The notes under the pieces: model-generated
The model's input: only the letters and a program-made list of their open reading frames with translations
Told to the model about the DNA's origin: nothing
The model's database searches: none
Shown here: positions 34,313 to 43,442 of the stretch, piece by piece
How the letters are laid out: the number at the start of each line of letters is the position of its first letter
Position numbering within the stretch: position 1 is the first letter of the stretch
Assembly: GCF_018555455.1 (NCBI RefSeq)
Contig: NZ_JAFEJU010000004.1
Span: 124,001-188,000, forward strand
Origin: Bifidobacterium colobi
Lineage (GTDB): Bacteria > Actinomycetota > Actinomycetes > Actinomycetales > Bifidobacteriaceae
Length of the DNA stretch: 64,000 bases
Reading direction: 5' to 3'
Translations under genes and position numbers: made by a program

Positions 34313-35635
34313 ATGGTGGCACTGCAGCGTAAGGCATACAGTCGGTTCGAGTTCTGGAAGCAGCACAAGTCAAAGCAGGCGTTGCTGGTAACCGGCGCCC
34401 GACAGGTTGGAAAGACGTTTCTTATCCGTGAATTCATGAAGGCGAACTATTCCAATGTCGTTGAGATTAACCTTGCTGATGATGCTGCGGCCCGTCGGTC
34501 ATTCGCCGCTGCCGAAGATGCCGATGATTTGATGTTGAGAATCTCCGTCGCCGCAAGTACCCGGCTTGTTCCGCGCGAAACTGCCATATTCTTTGACGAG
34601 ATTCAAGAATGCCTAAGTGTAATGAGGCACATCAAGCAGCTTGTGGATAAAGGTGACTATGATTTCATTCTTTCTGGTTCCCTGCTCGGTGTGAAACTGG
34701 AAGGGGTCGATACCCTCCCAGGGGGTTATCTGACCCAGGTGGAGATGTTCCCCCTTGATTTCGAGGAATTCTGCTGGGCGAACGGGCTACCGCAGAAAGC
34801 ATGGGAAAAAGCGCGTGAATCATGCCTGGCACATGTTCCAGTTGTTGACTTCATCCATGAACAATTAATGAAGCTGTTCCACCGATATCTTCTTGTAGGG
34901 GGAATGCCTGATGCGGTTAATGCTTTTCTCAAGAGCGGAACGATTGATCAGGTGCGAGTTGTGCAATCAGAAATCATTCGTGTGTATAAGCGTGATATCG
35001 CTCAATACGCTCCAAAAACTCATCGTTTGGTTATCCAGAACATTTATGATTTGGTTCCCAGCGAGTTGACGGGAACGAGCAAGAGATTCAAGTTCAGTTC
35101 CATAGAAAACGTTAAGCGGTTCAATCAGGTGACCGATGAGTTTTTGTGGCTAATTAATGCTGATGTGGCTATCGCCACATATAACGCGACGGAACCGAAG
35201 CATCCGCTACTCATCTCGAAAAACGACAACCGTTTCAAGCTTTTCTACTCAGACGTAGGTTTGCTGACTAGTACATTCATTAAGCGTGCTTCTATTGACC
35301 TGCTCGATGGAGGAACCAGTATGAATATCGGAGGAGTATATGAGAATGCTGTGGCTCAGGAACTGAATTCACATGGCTTCGCTACCTATTATTGCGCAAA
35401 CAAGCGGTTAGGGGAACTTGATTTCGTTACCGAGCGGGCCAATGGGGATGTACTGGTTTTTGAGGTGAAATCAGGTTCTTCGTACCGAACACATGCTTCG
35501 TTGACTCGTGCCTTGAACGACCCTGGTAATGGCATCAGCCAAGCATTCGTTCTAGCTGAAACCAATGTGGAAGTATATGGGGACGTAACATATTTGCCGA
35601 TATATGCGGTGGCGATGTTCCACATTGACGATTAG
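34313..35635 (+). CDS. AAA ATPase with C-terminal DUF4143 (AAA_14 type)
   Basis: 440 residues from ATG 34313 (MVALQRKAYSRF); GTG 34310 is adjacent. Walker A is VTGARQVGKTFLIREF near residue 28, Walker B is IFFDEIQECLSVMRHIK near 95, and LSGSLLGVKLEGVDTLPGGY follows. The DUF4143 part has VAQELNSHGFATYYC... ELDFVTERANGDVLVFEVKSG, which contains a D/E-x-K nuclease-like pattern. The family is abundant, often mobile or accessory, and of unknown cellular role. AT-rich upstream DNA and lower-GC codons point to transfer. Confidence 0.85.
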   Translation: MVALQRKAYSRFEFWKQHKSKQALLVTGARQVGKTFLIREFMKANYSNVVEINLADDAAARRSFAAAEDADDLMLRISVAASTRLVPRETAIFFDEIQECLSVMRHIKQLVDKGDYDFILSGSLLGVKLEGVDTLPGGYLTQVEMFPLDFEEFCWANGLPQKAWEKARESCLAHVPVVDFIHEQLMKLFHRYLLVGGMPDAVNAFLKSGTIDQVRVVQSEIIRVYKRDIAQYAPKTHRLVIQNIYDLVPSELTGTSKRFKFSSIENVKRFNQVTDEFLWLINADVAIATYNATEPKHPLLISKNDNRFKLFYSDVGLLTSTFIKRASIDLLDGGTSMNIGGVYENAVAQELNSHGFATYYCANKRLGELDFVTERANGDVLVFEVKSGSSYRTHASLTRALNDPGNGISQAFVLAETNVEVYGDVTYLPIYAVAMFHIDD

Positions 35636-35700
35636 GGAAAGCGATGCTCCGGTACTAGAGGAACTATCTGCTCCGATGACGGTGGCGCATCATGGTGATG

Positions 35701-36360
35701 CTATATCTTCTTAGAGTCCGTTTCCGGCTCGACGGGGGAGACGAAACGAACATGGCGGTTGAAGAAGTTCACAATCAGCCCGGTGATGGCCGCGGCGATG
35801 ATCGTGCCGATGCCAAGTCCGTTAAGTCTGCCGAAGAAGATGAATGAGAGCACGCTGGCGATGACGATCAGCGAAATGTCGAAGCAGACCTTGACTGTGC
35901 CGAAGCGCACTTTGGTCACCATCGAAAACGCGCGCACGATGCCTTCGCCGGGCACCATGATGAGTTTTGGGGCCACTTCCATGCAAATGCCGAATGCCAA
36001 CAGTATGGTACCCAGCAGCAGGCCAATGCCGCGAAGCCACCAGGAATCAGGGGAGAACCAGCACAGCAACAACATGCTCACGTCGAGCGTGGCGGCGAAC
36101 CAGAAGGTAACCGCCAATTGCAGATACTGCACGGCGTGAAAGTCACGGCGCAGCAACAAAACCTCAATCAACACGAATATCGCGTTCATCGCAAACGTAG
36201 TGACGCCGAAACTGATCCATGGGAATCTGAGCGTCACCACCCATGCGATGCTGGAGATCGGGGAGGTGCCCAGATTGCTTTTGGTAATCAATGCGATGCC
36301 GAACGATTCGATGGCAAGTCCCACAAGCATGGAAACAGAACGCTTGACGAAATATGGCAT
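35701..36360 (-). CDS. YczE/YitT-type membrane protein
   Basis: 219 residues with about five hydrophobic helices. The start MPYFVKRSVSMLVGLAIESFGIAL and the segments SNLGTSPISSIAWV and VPGEGIVRAFSMVTKVRFGTVKVCFDI are typical of the YczE/YyaS group. Function is not established. Its ribosome site (gaggggaaggaa) lies in the 3' end of the marR-like gene four bases upstream, so the two are one transcriptional unit. Confidence 0.8.
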   Translation of the reverse strand: MPYFVKRSVSMLVGLAIESFGIALITKSNLGTSPISSIAWVVTLRFPWISFGVTTFAMNAIFVLIEVLLLRRDFHAVQYLQLAVTFWFAATLDVSMLLLCWFSPDSWWLRGIGLLLGTILLAFGICMEVAPKLIMVPGEGIVRAFSMVTKVRFGTVKVCFDISLIVIASVLSFIFFGRLNGLGIGTIIAAAITGLIVNFFNRHVRFVSPVEPETDSKKI

Positions 36361-36363
36361 GAT

Positions 36364-36795
36364 TTATTCCTTCCCCTCTTGCTCTATGTTGGCGATGACA
36401 TGACGTAGCCCCTCGCGTAGAGTTTCCCGTTCGGTTTCGCTCATGCCTTGCATGGCTGTTTCATCGGCCTGTTGCATGATTGCAGCAATACGCGAGGCAT
36501 AGTCATGCCCTGATTCGGTGAGGAAGACCCGGTATGACCGTTTGTCGGTTTCATGGATTTCACGCCGCACAAGTCCGCGCAGTTCCATGCGGTTCAGGAG
36601 TCCGGTCATCGTGGATTTGTCAAGAATGCATTCAGCGCAAATTTCCTTGGCGGTGCGGCCATCCTGCTCGGCCAGACATTCGATGATTTTTGGCTGACCC
36701 GGTAGGAGCCCTATGCGTCGGATTGCCTCATCGATTCTCCGGTTGGAATGGTTGAACGCGCGCAACAGCAGGAAATGCAATTCGTCATCCAGCAT
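36364..36795 (-). CDS. MarR-family transcriptional regulator
   Basis: 143 residues. The winged helix reads IRRIGLLPGQPKIIECLAEQDGRTAKEICAECILDKSTMTGLLNRMELRGLVRRE, followed by the wing DKRSYRVFLTESG. ATG 36795 has aagga upstream. It probably represses its own transcript, which includes the YczE-like gene, through the palindrome at 36865-36896. It may also affect the divergent polyphosphate kinase gene. Confidence 0.9.
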   Translation of the reverse strand: MLDDELHFLLLRAFNHSNRRIDEAIRRIGLLPGQPKIIECLAEQDGRTAKEICAECILDKSTMTGLLNRMELRGLVRREIHETDKRSYRVFLTESGHDYASRIAAIMQQADETAMQGMSETERETLREGLRHVIANIEQEGKE

Positions 36796-36857
36796 GATAT
36801 ACGGCTTCCTTCGATATGAGAGAGATCTACAGAAATGTATGAATTCATTCGATTTCC

Positions 36858-36896
36858 TATAATAGCATTTTTAGTTGGCATGCAAACTATAAATGC
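36858..36896. promoter_or_regulatory. MarR operator and promoter elements
   Basis: The 32-base palindrome at 36865-36896 (arms gcatttttagttggca / tgcaaactataaatgc) matches at 14 of 16 positions. It touches a consensus TATAAT at 36858-36863 on the plus strand; on the minus strand it would cover a TTGCAT-N15-TATTAT promoter for marR. Overlap of operator and promoter fits repression. Confidence 0.7.
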
Positions 36897-36972
36897 GGTG
36901 TACGATGAATGTATTTGATGGAAACAATGTGGTTTTTGTGGTTTCGCTGATGCGGCCAATGGGGGTGTACTG

Positions 36973-38001
36973 ATGAGCAAGGAACGCGACATGATTGGCA
37001 AAAGCACCAAGCATAAGGATACAGCCAAACATCAGCGTGAACAGTCGAAACGAATCAATAGGACGCTTGATCGTGCAGCCGACTGTCTATCGGCACTCGG
37101 TGAAGCGAAAGCTGAGGTCGAACGACGTGATATGGCTGAGCGTGCGAGCGATCTGCTGAGCAGCGTATGGTCGCTGCCTCCCGCGCAACGGCTTGTGTTT
37201 ACGGAGAGCATGAATCTTACGGATGTGGATCCTGGTTCCACGCCGGGATTCGAGGGGACCAAGGCCGATGGTGAGCGCTTCATTGAGGTGTCCGCCGACG
37301 ATTTGGCCCGGTGCCAGATGCTGATGTATGCCAATGGCGTGCGAGGGTCCAAGCGTAGGCTGCTCATTGTGCTGCAGGGCATGGATGCCTCCGGCAAAGG
37401 CGGCATCGTGCGCCATGTGTTCAGCCAGGGCAATCCGATGGGTATGCACTACAAAGGATTCGGCAAGCCCACCGAGGATGAGCTGCGCCATGATTTCCTG
37501 TGGCGGGTGGATAGGGAATTGCCGCAACCTGGTTGGATTTCCATCTTTGACCGCTCGCATTACGAGGATGTGGTCATGCCGCATGTATACGGCACTTATC
37601 CGGAATCGGTATGGCGGCCGCGCTACGAACGCATCAATGAGTTTGAGTCGCAGCTGGTTGCCGACGGTTGCGTGATCATCAAAATCTTCCTGGTATCCAG
37701 CAGGGAGGAGCAGCGCAGGCATTTTTTGGGGCGGCTCGAGGACCCCACGAAATACTGGAAGTTCGATATCTCCGACTTGGATGCTCGTGATCGATGGGAT
37801 GACTATATGGCCGCATGGCAGGAGGTATTCGAGCTCACGAGCACTGCGGCTGCCCCGTGGTACTTGGTCCCTGCCGACAATCGTTGGTATTCCCGTGCAG
37901 TAGTCAGCGAATTATTACGCGATGCAATGCGACGCATGGACCAACACTGGCCCGAATTGAACGTCGACCCAGATGAGGTGCGCAAGCGTTTGGCGAAGTA
38001 G
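36973..38001 (+). CDS. ppk2: Polyphosphate kinase 2 family protein (PPK2)
   Basis: 342 residues. A P-loop kinase that transfers phosphate between polyphosphate and nucleotides. Walker A is LQGMDASGKGGIVRHVF near residue 138, with the PPK2 lid and catalytic blocks HDFLWRVDRELPQPG and IFDRSHYEDVVMPHV, and then FLVSSREEQRRHFLGRLEDPTKYWKF. The N-terminal ~85 residues are an extra charged helical part. Whether it prefers AMP, ADP or NDP cannot be told. It is divergent from marR and separated from it by the operator region. Confidence 0.9.
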   Translation: MSKERDMIGKSTKHKDTAKHQREQSKRINRTLDRAADCLSALGEAKAEVERRDMAERASDLLSSVWSLPPAQRLVFTESMNLTDVDPGSTPGFEGTKADGERFIEVSADDLARCQMLMYANGVRGSKRRLLIVLQGMDASGKGGIVRHVFSQGNPMGMHYKGFGKPTEDELRHDFLWRVDRELPQPGWISIFDRSHYEDVVMPHVYGTYPESVWRPRYERINEFESQLVADGCVIIKIFLVSSREEQRRHFLGRLEDPTKYWKFDISDLDARDRWDDYMAAWQEVFELTSTAAAPWYLVPADNRWYSRAVVSELLRDAMRRMDQHWPELNVDPDEVRKRLAK

Positions 38002-38017
38002 GGGGCGGAGTACAGAA

Positions 38018-38050
38018 AAAGGGCGTGGCCATGACGAGCCACGCCCCTTG
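38018..38050. terminator. Bidirectional terminator, ppk2 / MFS transporter
   Basis: The stem gggcgtggc / gccacgccc with A-run and cttg ends lies between two convergent genes. Confidence 0.82.
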
Positions 38051-38078
38051 AGCAGGAGTAGTCAGAAGCTGACGAGAA

Positions 38079-39338
38079 TCACTTCACGTTCTTCATACCG
38101 AGGATGGACAGTGCGCCGAGGGTCAGCACGATGAAGCCCATCGGGAACAGGCCGGCGTAACCGAACTGGTGGAAGACCCAGGCGCCCAGCAACGGAGCCA
38201 GCATCTGGCCGACGGTGCCCATGGCGTTGATGAAGGACAGATCCTTGGCGGCCTGATCCGGGTTCGGCAGCACGGAGGTCATCAGGGACTGGTCGATGGC
38301 GATGAACAGACCGCCGCCGATGCCGGAGAGAGCCACGTAGATGGTGTACATAAGCGGGGTCGGAACGATGAGCGGCAGCCAGCACGGGACACCGACAAGG
38401 AACATGCCCACGGCAGCCGGAATCTTCATGCCGCCCTTGAACAGCATGGAAACAGGGCCGGAGAGAGCGGACATAATGATGGCGAAGATGAGGCTCAGCA
38501 TGGACATCAAAGCCATCCAGGTAGCTGCGGATGCAGCAGAGGTGTGCATCCAGTCGGTCAGGGTGTACAGACGGTAGGTGCCAATACCGCCAGGCAGCAT
38601 GTAGAGCAGACGGGAGATGCAGGCGAACCAGTAGTCACGGCCAGCGTGGGTCGGGGGCAGGAACTGCTTGAAAGCGGAGAGATCCAGCTTGACCGGCGGA
38701 ATGTCTTTGTTGGACGGCTCAGCGGTGACGATCACAGCGATGATCATGGCGATATCGGCGATCACCAAGGTGACGAACACGCCGTTGGACACGGCGCCGA
38801 CGGAGGCGACGAACAGGGAGCACAGGGACTGGAAGCCATTCAGGCCAATCTGAGTAGCAATACCGAAGGAAGAAGAAGCGGAACCGCGGTACTTCTCAGG
38901 AATAAGGTCATGCATCCAAGCCATACCGGCGGACATCATAGCGCTGTAGCAGGCGGTGTACACGAACCAAGCGGCCATGGCGATGGCGGTGTTGTCGTTG
39001 ACAGCGAAGATGATGAGGCAGACAGTGGCGACGACAGAAGTGCCAATCAGCCACGGGGTACGGGCGCCGAAGCGGGAACGGGTCATATCGGACAGTGCGC
39101 CGAAGATGATACCGGCGAACACGGAGATAATCAGGGTCACCGTGGTCGCGGTAGCGGTCAGGTTCACCTTGTTGACCGGATCAATGAAGCCGATCTTGGC
39201 CGGCAGCAGGATGCCGCTGATGCCGAAGAACGGGCCGTAGAAGGCGATGGTGCAGAAGAACTGGCCGATAACCGGGCGCCATGGGTATTTGCCCGAGTCC
39301 TTCGGCTCCATAGTCTTGGTGGATTCTGCATTACTCAT
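38079..39338 (-). CDS. MFS transporter, probably for a glycan-derived sugar
   Basis: 419 residues, about 12 hydrophobic helices. The MFS loop motif GALSDMTRSRFGARTPWL (near residue 82) has the D-x-T-R-S-R-x-G-A-R pattern seen in sugar:cation or GPH-like symporters. The second half has LSGIGGGLFIAIDQSLMTSVLPNPDQAAKD. A strong ribosome site (gaggagggag) precedes ATG 39338. It diverges from the GH28 gene and shares TGTAAC-type operator half-sites with it, so it is likely the importer or part of the same regulon. The substrate is not determined. Confidence 0.85.
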   Translation of the reverse strand: MSNAESTKTMEPKDSGKYPWRPVIGQFFCTIAFYGPFFGISGILLPAKIGFIDPVNKVNLTATATTVTLIISVFAGIIFGALSDMTRSRFGARTPWLIGTSVVATVCLIIFAVNDNTAIAMAAWFVYTACYSAMMSAGMAWMHDLIPEKYRGSASSSFGIATQIGLNGFQSLCSLFVASVGAVSNGVFVTLVIADIAMIIAVIVTAEPSNKDIPPVKLDLSAFKQFLPPTHAGRDYWFACISRLLYMLPGGIGTYRLYTLTDWMHTSAASAATWMALMSMLSLIFAIIMSALSGPVSMLFKGGMKIPAAVGMFLVGVPCWLPLIVPTPLMYTIYVALSGIGGGLFIAIDQSLMTSVLPNPDQAAKDLSFINAMGTVGQMLAPLLGAWVFHQFGYAGLFPMGFIVLTLGALSILGMKNVK

Positions 39339-39408
39339 TGTGTTGTTTCTCCCTCCTCAGGAAAAAACGCATGGCCGCGATGCCTGGGCAAGCTGCCGTG
39401 CTTGGTTT

Positions 39409-39422
39409 TGTAATTAGTTACA
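39409..39422. promoter_or_regulatory. TGTAA-type operator near the MFS promoter
   Basis: The near-palindrome TGTAATTAGTTACA is followed by further half-sites cgtaaca and ctgtaacgg within 25 bases. The same half-site recurs at 39618-39654. Confidence 0.6.
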
Positions 39423-39617
39423 TCGTAACATCATTTTCTGTAACGGCAAACTCAGGTAATGCAAAAGTGTGAGCGTTCACGGCGTGTCACGTACTTCTTA
39501 CCTCTGGTTAAGAAAACGATTTCATTAGTCGTAAAGTGTTGAAAATAAAGGGTTTTCGCGATTATCAAAAAATGGAAAATCGCAATTACCGATAAACCAA
39601 ATTTACGGCGTGTCGCA

Positions 39618-39654
39618 TGTAACTGGTTTCACAAAATGACGGAAACATGTTACA
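39618..39654. promoter_or_regulatory. TGTAAC...GTTACA operator near the GH28 promoter
   Basis: tgtaactggtttc (39618-39630) and gaaacatgttaca (39642-39654) are inverted copies with 11 of 13 matching positions around an 11-base spacer, about 110-150 bases upstream of the GH28 start. The LacI regulator at the end of the locus is the obvious candidate to bind it. Confidence 0.65.
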
Positions 39655-39767
39655 TTGAATTCAGCAAAACAGTCAGTGTTGCAGTATCCGACTTACAGGT
39701 TGGGTATTGACTCTGAGACAAAGCGGTCGAAGCAAAGACCTGAATACAGAGGATGGAAACAGTAATC

Positions 39768-41132
39768 ATGACTACGCATGATGTACGTGATTATGGAGCG
39801 GTAGCTGATGGCGTCACCAACAATGCCAAAGCCATTCAGGCTGCAATCGATGATTGTGCGGCCAATGGCGGCGGCATGGTGACGCTCGCAGGCGGCACCT
39901 ATATGTCCGGCACCCTTTGGATGAAGTCGAACGTCACGCTCAACATCGACGTCACCGCTATTCTGCTGGCGAGTCCGAATATCGAAGATTATTCGGCCGA
40001 ACATGTGCACCACCAGCGTTACCGCAACGAGACCAACCTGGACCGTTGCTTTATCTATGCTGAGGATGCCCATGACTTCGCCGTCATCGGCCATGGTGAG
40101 ATCAACGGCAGTAACAAGGCCTTCCCGAATGAGGGTTCCATCTACCGCCCGATGATGTTCCGCATGCTGCGCTGCAACCATGTGCGTCTTGAAGGCATCA
40201 AGATGGTCGACTCCTCATCCTGGACCTGCGCATTGCTCGACAGCGAATACTTCTGGGCCCACGGCATCGACATCCACAATTCCGGTAAGCCCAACGGCGA
40301 CGGCCTTGATTTCGATGGCACGTCGCACGTCTATATTTCCGACTGCCACATCCAGGGCACCGATGACAACATCTGCCTGCAGTCCAGCTCCAAGGACTAC
40401 CCGGTCCACGACTACCACATCACCAACTGCGAGCTGTCCAGCATTTGCGGCGGCATCCGCATCGGCCTGAAGTCCATCGGCGACATCCATGACGTGACCA
40501 TCTCCAACTGCACGTTCAACCGCATCTGGCGCGAAGGCATTAAAATCGAATGCACCGAGGGCGGCTCCATCTCCGACATCACCGTCTCCAACTGCACGAT
40601 GCGTGACGTGACCCGCCCGCTGTTCGTGATTCTCAACAACCGCTACGAGCCGGACGGATGGGGCAGCTCTGTGGAACTCGACCACATGCCCGAGATCGGT
40701 ACATTGGAGCGTCTGTCCTTCTCCAATCTCACCATCACCGATAGCGAGGAGATGGCCAACGTGCACCACGGCTTCGGCAACGATATTCAAGGCCAGCCCA
40801 AGTTCGCAGGATTCCGCTTCGACGCAGCGGAAGGCCACCCGATTAAGGACGTGACGCTGCGCGACATCCGCTACACCTACATCGGTGGCGTGAAGAAGTC
40901 CGATATTCCATCCGATTACCCACGTCTTGTGGACAAGATGGTCGAGCCGGACGTTAAGTCCAGCGAAAACTACTGGCCGGACTGGTCCCGTACCACGTTC
41001 ATGGATATTCGCAATGTAGATGGTCTCGATGCTCAAGGCGTTCGTCTGCATGCCATCCATGCCGATGAACGCCCGGCGACGCAATTCGACGGTACCCGAT
41101 TCGTCACGAAGCCGGACATCGTTGTTGCGTAA
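39768..41132 (+). CDS. GH28-like parallel beta-helix glycosidase
   Basis: 454 residues from ATG 39768; ATG 39753 would add five. No signal peptide, so it acts inside the cell on imported oligosaccharides. The start DVRDYGAVADGVTNNAKAIQ and later NGDGLDFDGTSHVYISDCHI, GTDDNICLQSS and REGIKIECTEGG correspond to the GH28 blocks NTD, DD and RIK. The GHG block appears as CGGIRIGLKS, so the usual catalytic histidine is absent. That makes polygalacturonase activity uncertain; an exo-acting pectin or galactose-chain variant is possible. Together with GH36, GH43 and a transporter, it fits plant side-chain glycan use. Confidence 0.75.
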   Translation: MTTHDVRDYGAVADGVTNNAKAIQAAIDDCAANGGGMVTLAGGTYMSGTLWMKSNVTLNIDVTAILLASPNIEDYSAEHVHHQRYRNETNLDRCFIYAEDAHDFAVIGHGEINGSNKAFPNEGSIYRPMMFRMLRCNHVRLEGIKMVDSSSWTCALLDSEYFWAHGIDIHNSGKPNGDGLDFDGTSHVYISDCHIQGTDDNICLQSSSKDYPVHDYHITNCELSSICGGIRIGLKSIGDIHDVTISNCTFNRIWREGIKIECTEGGSISDITVSNCTMRDVTRPLFVILNNRYEPDGWGSSVELDHMPEIGTLERLSFSNLTITDSEEMANVHHGFGNDIQGQPKFAGFRFDAAEGHPIKDVTLRDIRYTYIGGVKKSDIPSDYPRLVDKMVEPDVKSSENYWPDWSRTTFMDIRNVDGLDAQGVRLHAIHADERPATQFDGTRFVTKPDIVVA

Positions 41133-41181
41133 GTAATCAGTACACATGAGTAATCGGTAGTTTTCAAAGGAGAACGACATC

Positions 41182-43407
41182 ATGTCCATCATCAATCAAT
41201 ATGAGGGAACCGGCTCAGACGGTACTGCCATCAGTGTGGTGTACGCCGAGCAGCCAGAGGCGAACATCGCGTTCGCGCTGGCATTCACCGGTGACCAACT
41301 GCCTCGACTTGTGCATTGGGGGAGGCCGCTTGCAGATCCCCAGGCTGCCTTGGCGCTCTACGATGCTGTCCGCCCGCAGCGCGTTTCAGGTGTGCTCGAC
41401 TACACGCCGTGGCCGTCAGTGCTGCCTACCCAAGCTGAAGGTTGGATGGGCACGTCACGCTTCAATGTGGCCCGCGATGGTGTGGAACTGTTCTGCAAAT
41501 TCACAGTCAGCAATGTGACCATCGGCAAGCATGATGATGGCATCCCCGGTGCCGATGTGCCGACCGTGACTGTGGATGCGGCGGATGATGAGCAGGGCGT
41601 CGGTCTCGTCTGGACCGCGGAACTGCTGCCGGGCGGACTCATTCGTCAGCATGCCACCGTGCGTAATCTCACCGACGGCGAGCTGGAAGTAAACAAAGTG
41701 GAGCTTGGCTTCGCTCTGCCGGCAAATGCCAACGAAGTGCTCACCACCACCGGACATCACCTGCGTGAACGCCAGCCGCAGCGGCATCTGCTCGGCGTGG
41801 AACGTATCGAAAAGAACTCCGTGATCGGTCGCCCGGACTTTGATGCTTCGCTGCTGCTTGCAGCTGGCGAACCAGGATTTGGATTCGAGCATGGTGATGT
41901 ATATGCCGCGCATGTGGCATGGAGTGGCAATTCCACATTGACTGCGGAACGCACCCCGTACACGCAGACCCTGATCGGTGGCGGTGAAGTGCTGCTGGCC
42001 GGCGAAATCGCTCTGACCAAGGGTGGCGAATATGCTACTCCTTCAGTGTTCGGCGCATATGGCGATGGACTGAATGAAATCGGCAAACGCTTCCACTCCT
42101 ATGTGCGCTCCCTGCACCCGGAACTGATTGCAAAGCCGCGCCCGGTAATGCTGAACACGTGGGAGGCCGTGTTCTTCGACCACAATTTCGATACGTTGAA
42201 GGCTCTGGCGGACAAGGCAGCAGCCTCGGGCGTGGAACGCTATGTGGTGGATGATGGTTGGTTCGGCTCCCGTCGTGATGACACCTCCGGCCTCGGCGAT
42301 TGGCAAATCGCCCAGGACATCTGGCCGGACGGTCCCAAGTCCCTGAAGGCATTGGCCGACTATGTGCATGCCAAGGGCATGGAATTCGGCCTGTGGTTCG
42401 AACCAGAGATGATCAACCCAAACTCCAACACGTATCGTGCCCATCCGGATTGGGTGTTGAAGCCCACCAAGAACCGTATGCCGATGGAAGGTCGCCATCA
42501 GCAGGTGCTCGACCTGAGTAATCCGGACGCCTACCAGTACATCTACAATTCCATTAATGGTCTGGTCGATGAGCTTGGCATCGACTACATCAAGTGGGAT
42601 CACAACAAGCAGGTCACTGAGGGCGTTTCCCCATACACCGGCCGCCCTGCGGTGCATAGCCAGACCCTTGCCGTCTACCGCATCTGGCGTGATCTTAAAG
42701 CTGCCCACCCTGACCTCGAAATGGAAAGCTGCTCTTCCGGCGGTGGACGTATGGATCTGGGTATTCTGCGCTATGCCAGCCGAGTCTGGACATCCGATTG
42801 CGTGGATCCGGTGGAGCGCGAGGACACCCAGCGCTACACGTCATTGGTTGTGCCGCCGTGCATGATGGGCGAACATATTGGCCACAGTCCCGCATATGCC
42901 ACTCATCGCGCCACCAGTCAGGAGATGCGCATGGCGATGGCCTTCTTCGGCCACATGGGCATCGAATGGAACCTGCTCAAGGAACCTGACGAGGCATTGG
43001 CCAAGCTGGGGCAGTGGGTCACAGAATACAAGCAGCATCGCGAATGGTTCGCTCAGGATACCTGCGTGCACGCCGACCAATGCGATCCCGCGGTGCGCGT
43101 GGATGGCATGGTCAAGCCAGACAAGTCCGCAGCCATCTATCGCTACACGATGCTCACCACGTCCAGCACTTACCCGACCGCTCCGGTGCATCTGCCCGGA
43201 CTCGACCCGGATGCCAACTACCGCGTATATCCGTTGGCCATCAACCTCGACCTTGACGCCTCCGGCGCCAATGTTGGATTCTCGCCACTTGGCTGGTGGA
43301 ATGAACAGGGTATCGTGCTGCCTGGCCGGGCTCTCACCACCTATGGCATTCGCCCGCCGGAATTAAACCCTGCTCAAGCCGCACTCTTCGCCGCCGTCAA
43401 GGCATAA
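41182..43407 (+). CDS. Alpha-galactosidase, GH36
   Basis: 741 residues, intracellular (no signal). The N-terminal beta-sandwich leads into the TIM barrel. The nucleophile aspartate is in LGIDYIKWDHNK (near residue 475), and the acid/base aspartate is in RVWTSDCVDPVERE about 60 residues later; SCSSGGGRMDLGIL and YVVDDGWFGSRRDDTSGLGDW are GH36 hallmarks. Expected to release alpha-1,6-galactose from raffinose-type sugars or galacto-oligosaccharides. Ribosome site aaaggag precedes ATG 41182; it follows the GH28 gene by 49 bases. Confidence 0.93.
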   Translation: MSIINQYEGTGSDGTAISVVYAEQPEANIAFALAFTGDQLPRLVHWGRPLADPQAALALYDAVRPQRVSGVLDYTPWPSVLPTQAEGWMGTSRFNVARDGVELFCKFTVSNVTIGKHDDGIPGADVPTVTVDAADDEQGVGLVWTAELLPGGLIRQHATVRNLTDGELEVNKVELGFALPANANEVLTTTGHHLRERQPQRHLLGVERIEKNSVIGRPDFDASLLLAAGEPGFGFEHGDVYAAHVAWSGNSTLTAERTPYTQTLIGGGEVLLAGEIALTKGGEYATPSVFGAYGDGLNEIGKRFHSYVRSLHPELIAKPRPVMLNTWEAVFFDHNFDTLKALADKAAASGVERYVVDDGWFGSRRDDTSGLGDWQIAQDIWPDGPKSLKALADYVHAKGMEFGLWFEPEMINPNSNTYRAHPDWVLKPTKNRMPMEGRHQQVLDLSNPDAYQYIYNSINGLVDELGIDYIKWDHNKQVTEGVSPYTGRPAVHSQTLAVYRIWRDLKAAHPDLEMESCSSGGGRMDLGILRYASRVWTSDCVDPVEREDTQRYTSLVVPPCMMGEHIGHSPAYATHRATSQEMRMAMAFFGHMGIEWNLLKEPDEALAKLGQWVTEYKQHREWFAQDTCVHADQCDPAVRVDGMVKPDKSAAIYRYTMLTTSSTYPTAPVHLPGLDPDANYRVYPLAINLDLDASGANVGFSPLGWWNEQGIVLPGRALTTYGIRPPELNPAQAALFAAVKA

Positions 43408-43442
43408 ACGACATAATCAGATTAAGGAAAGGAACACTACCA

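Larger units (their letters stand above)
39339..39767. other. Divergent control region of the glycosidase locus
   Basis: 429 bases without a gene. Two inverted-repeat clusters built on TGTAA(C/T) lie near each end, one beside each promoter (39409-39435 and 39618-39654). The middle is AT-rich (aaaataaagggttttcgcg... aaaaaatgg). Confidence 0.7.

Noticed and set aside
38169..39413. A 414-codon frame opposite the MFS transporter
   Set aside because: The predicted product is a low-complexity, Gly/His/Asp-rich sequence, whereas the minus strand encodes a clear 12-helix transporter.
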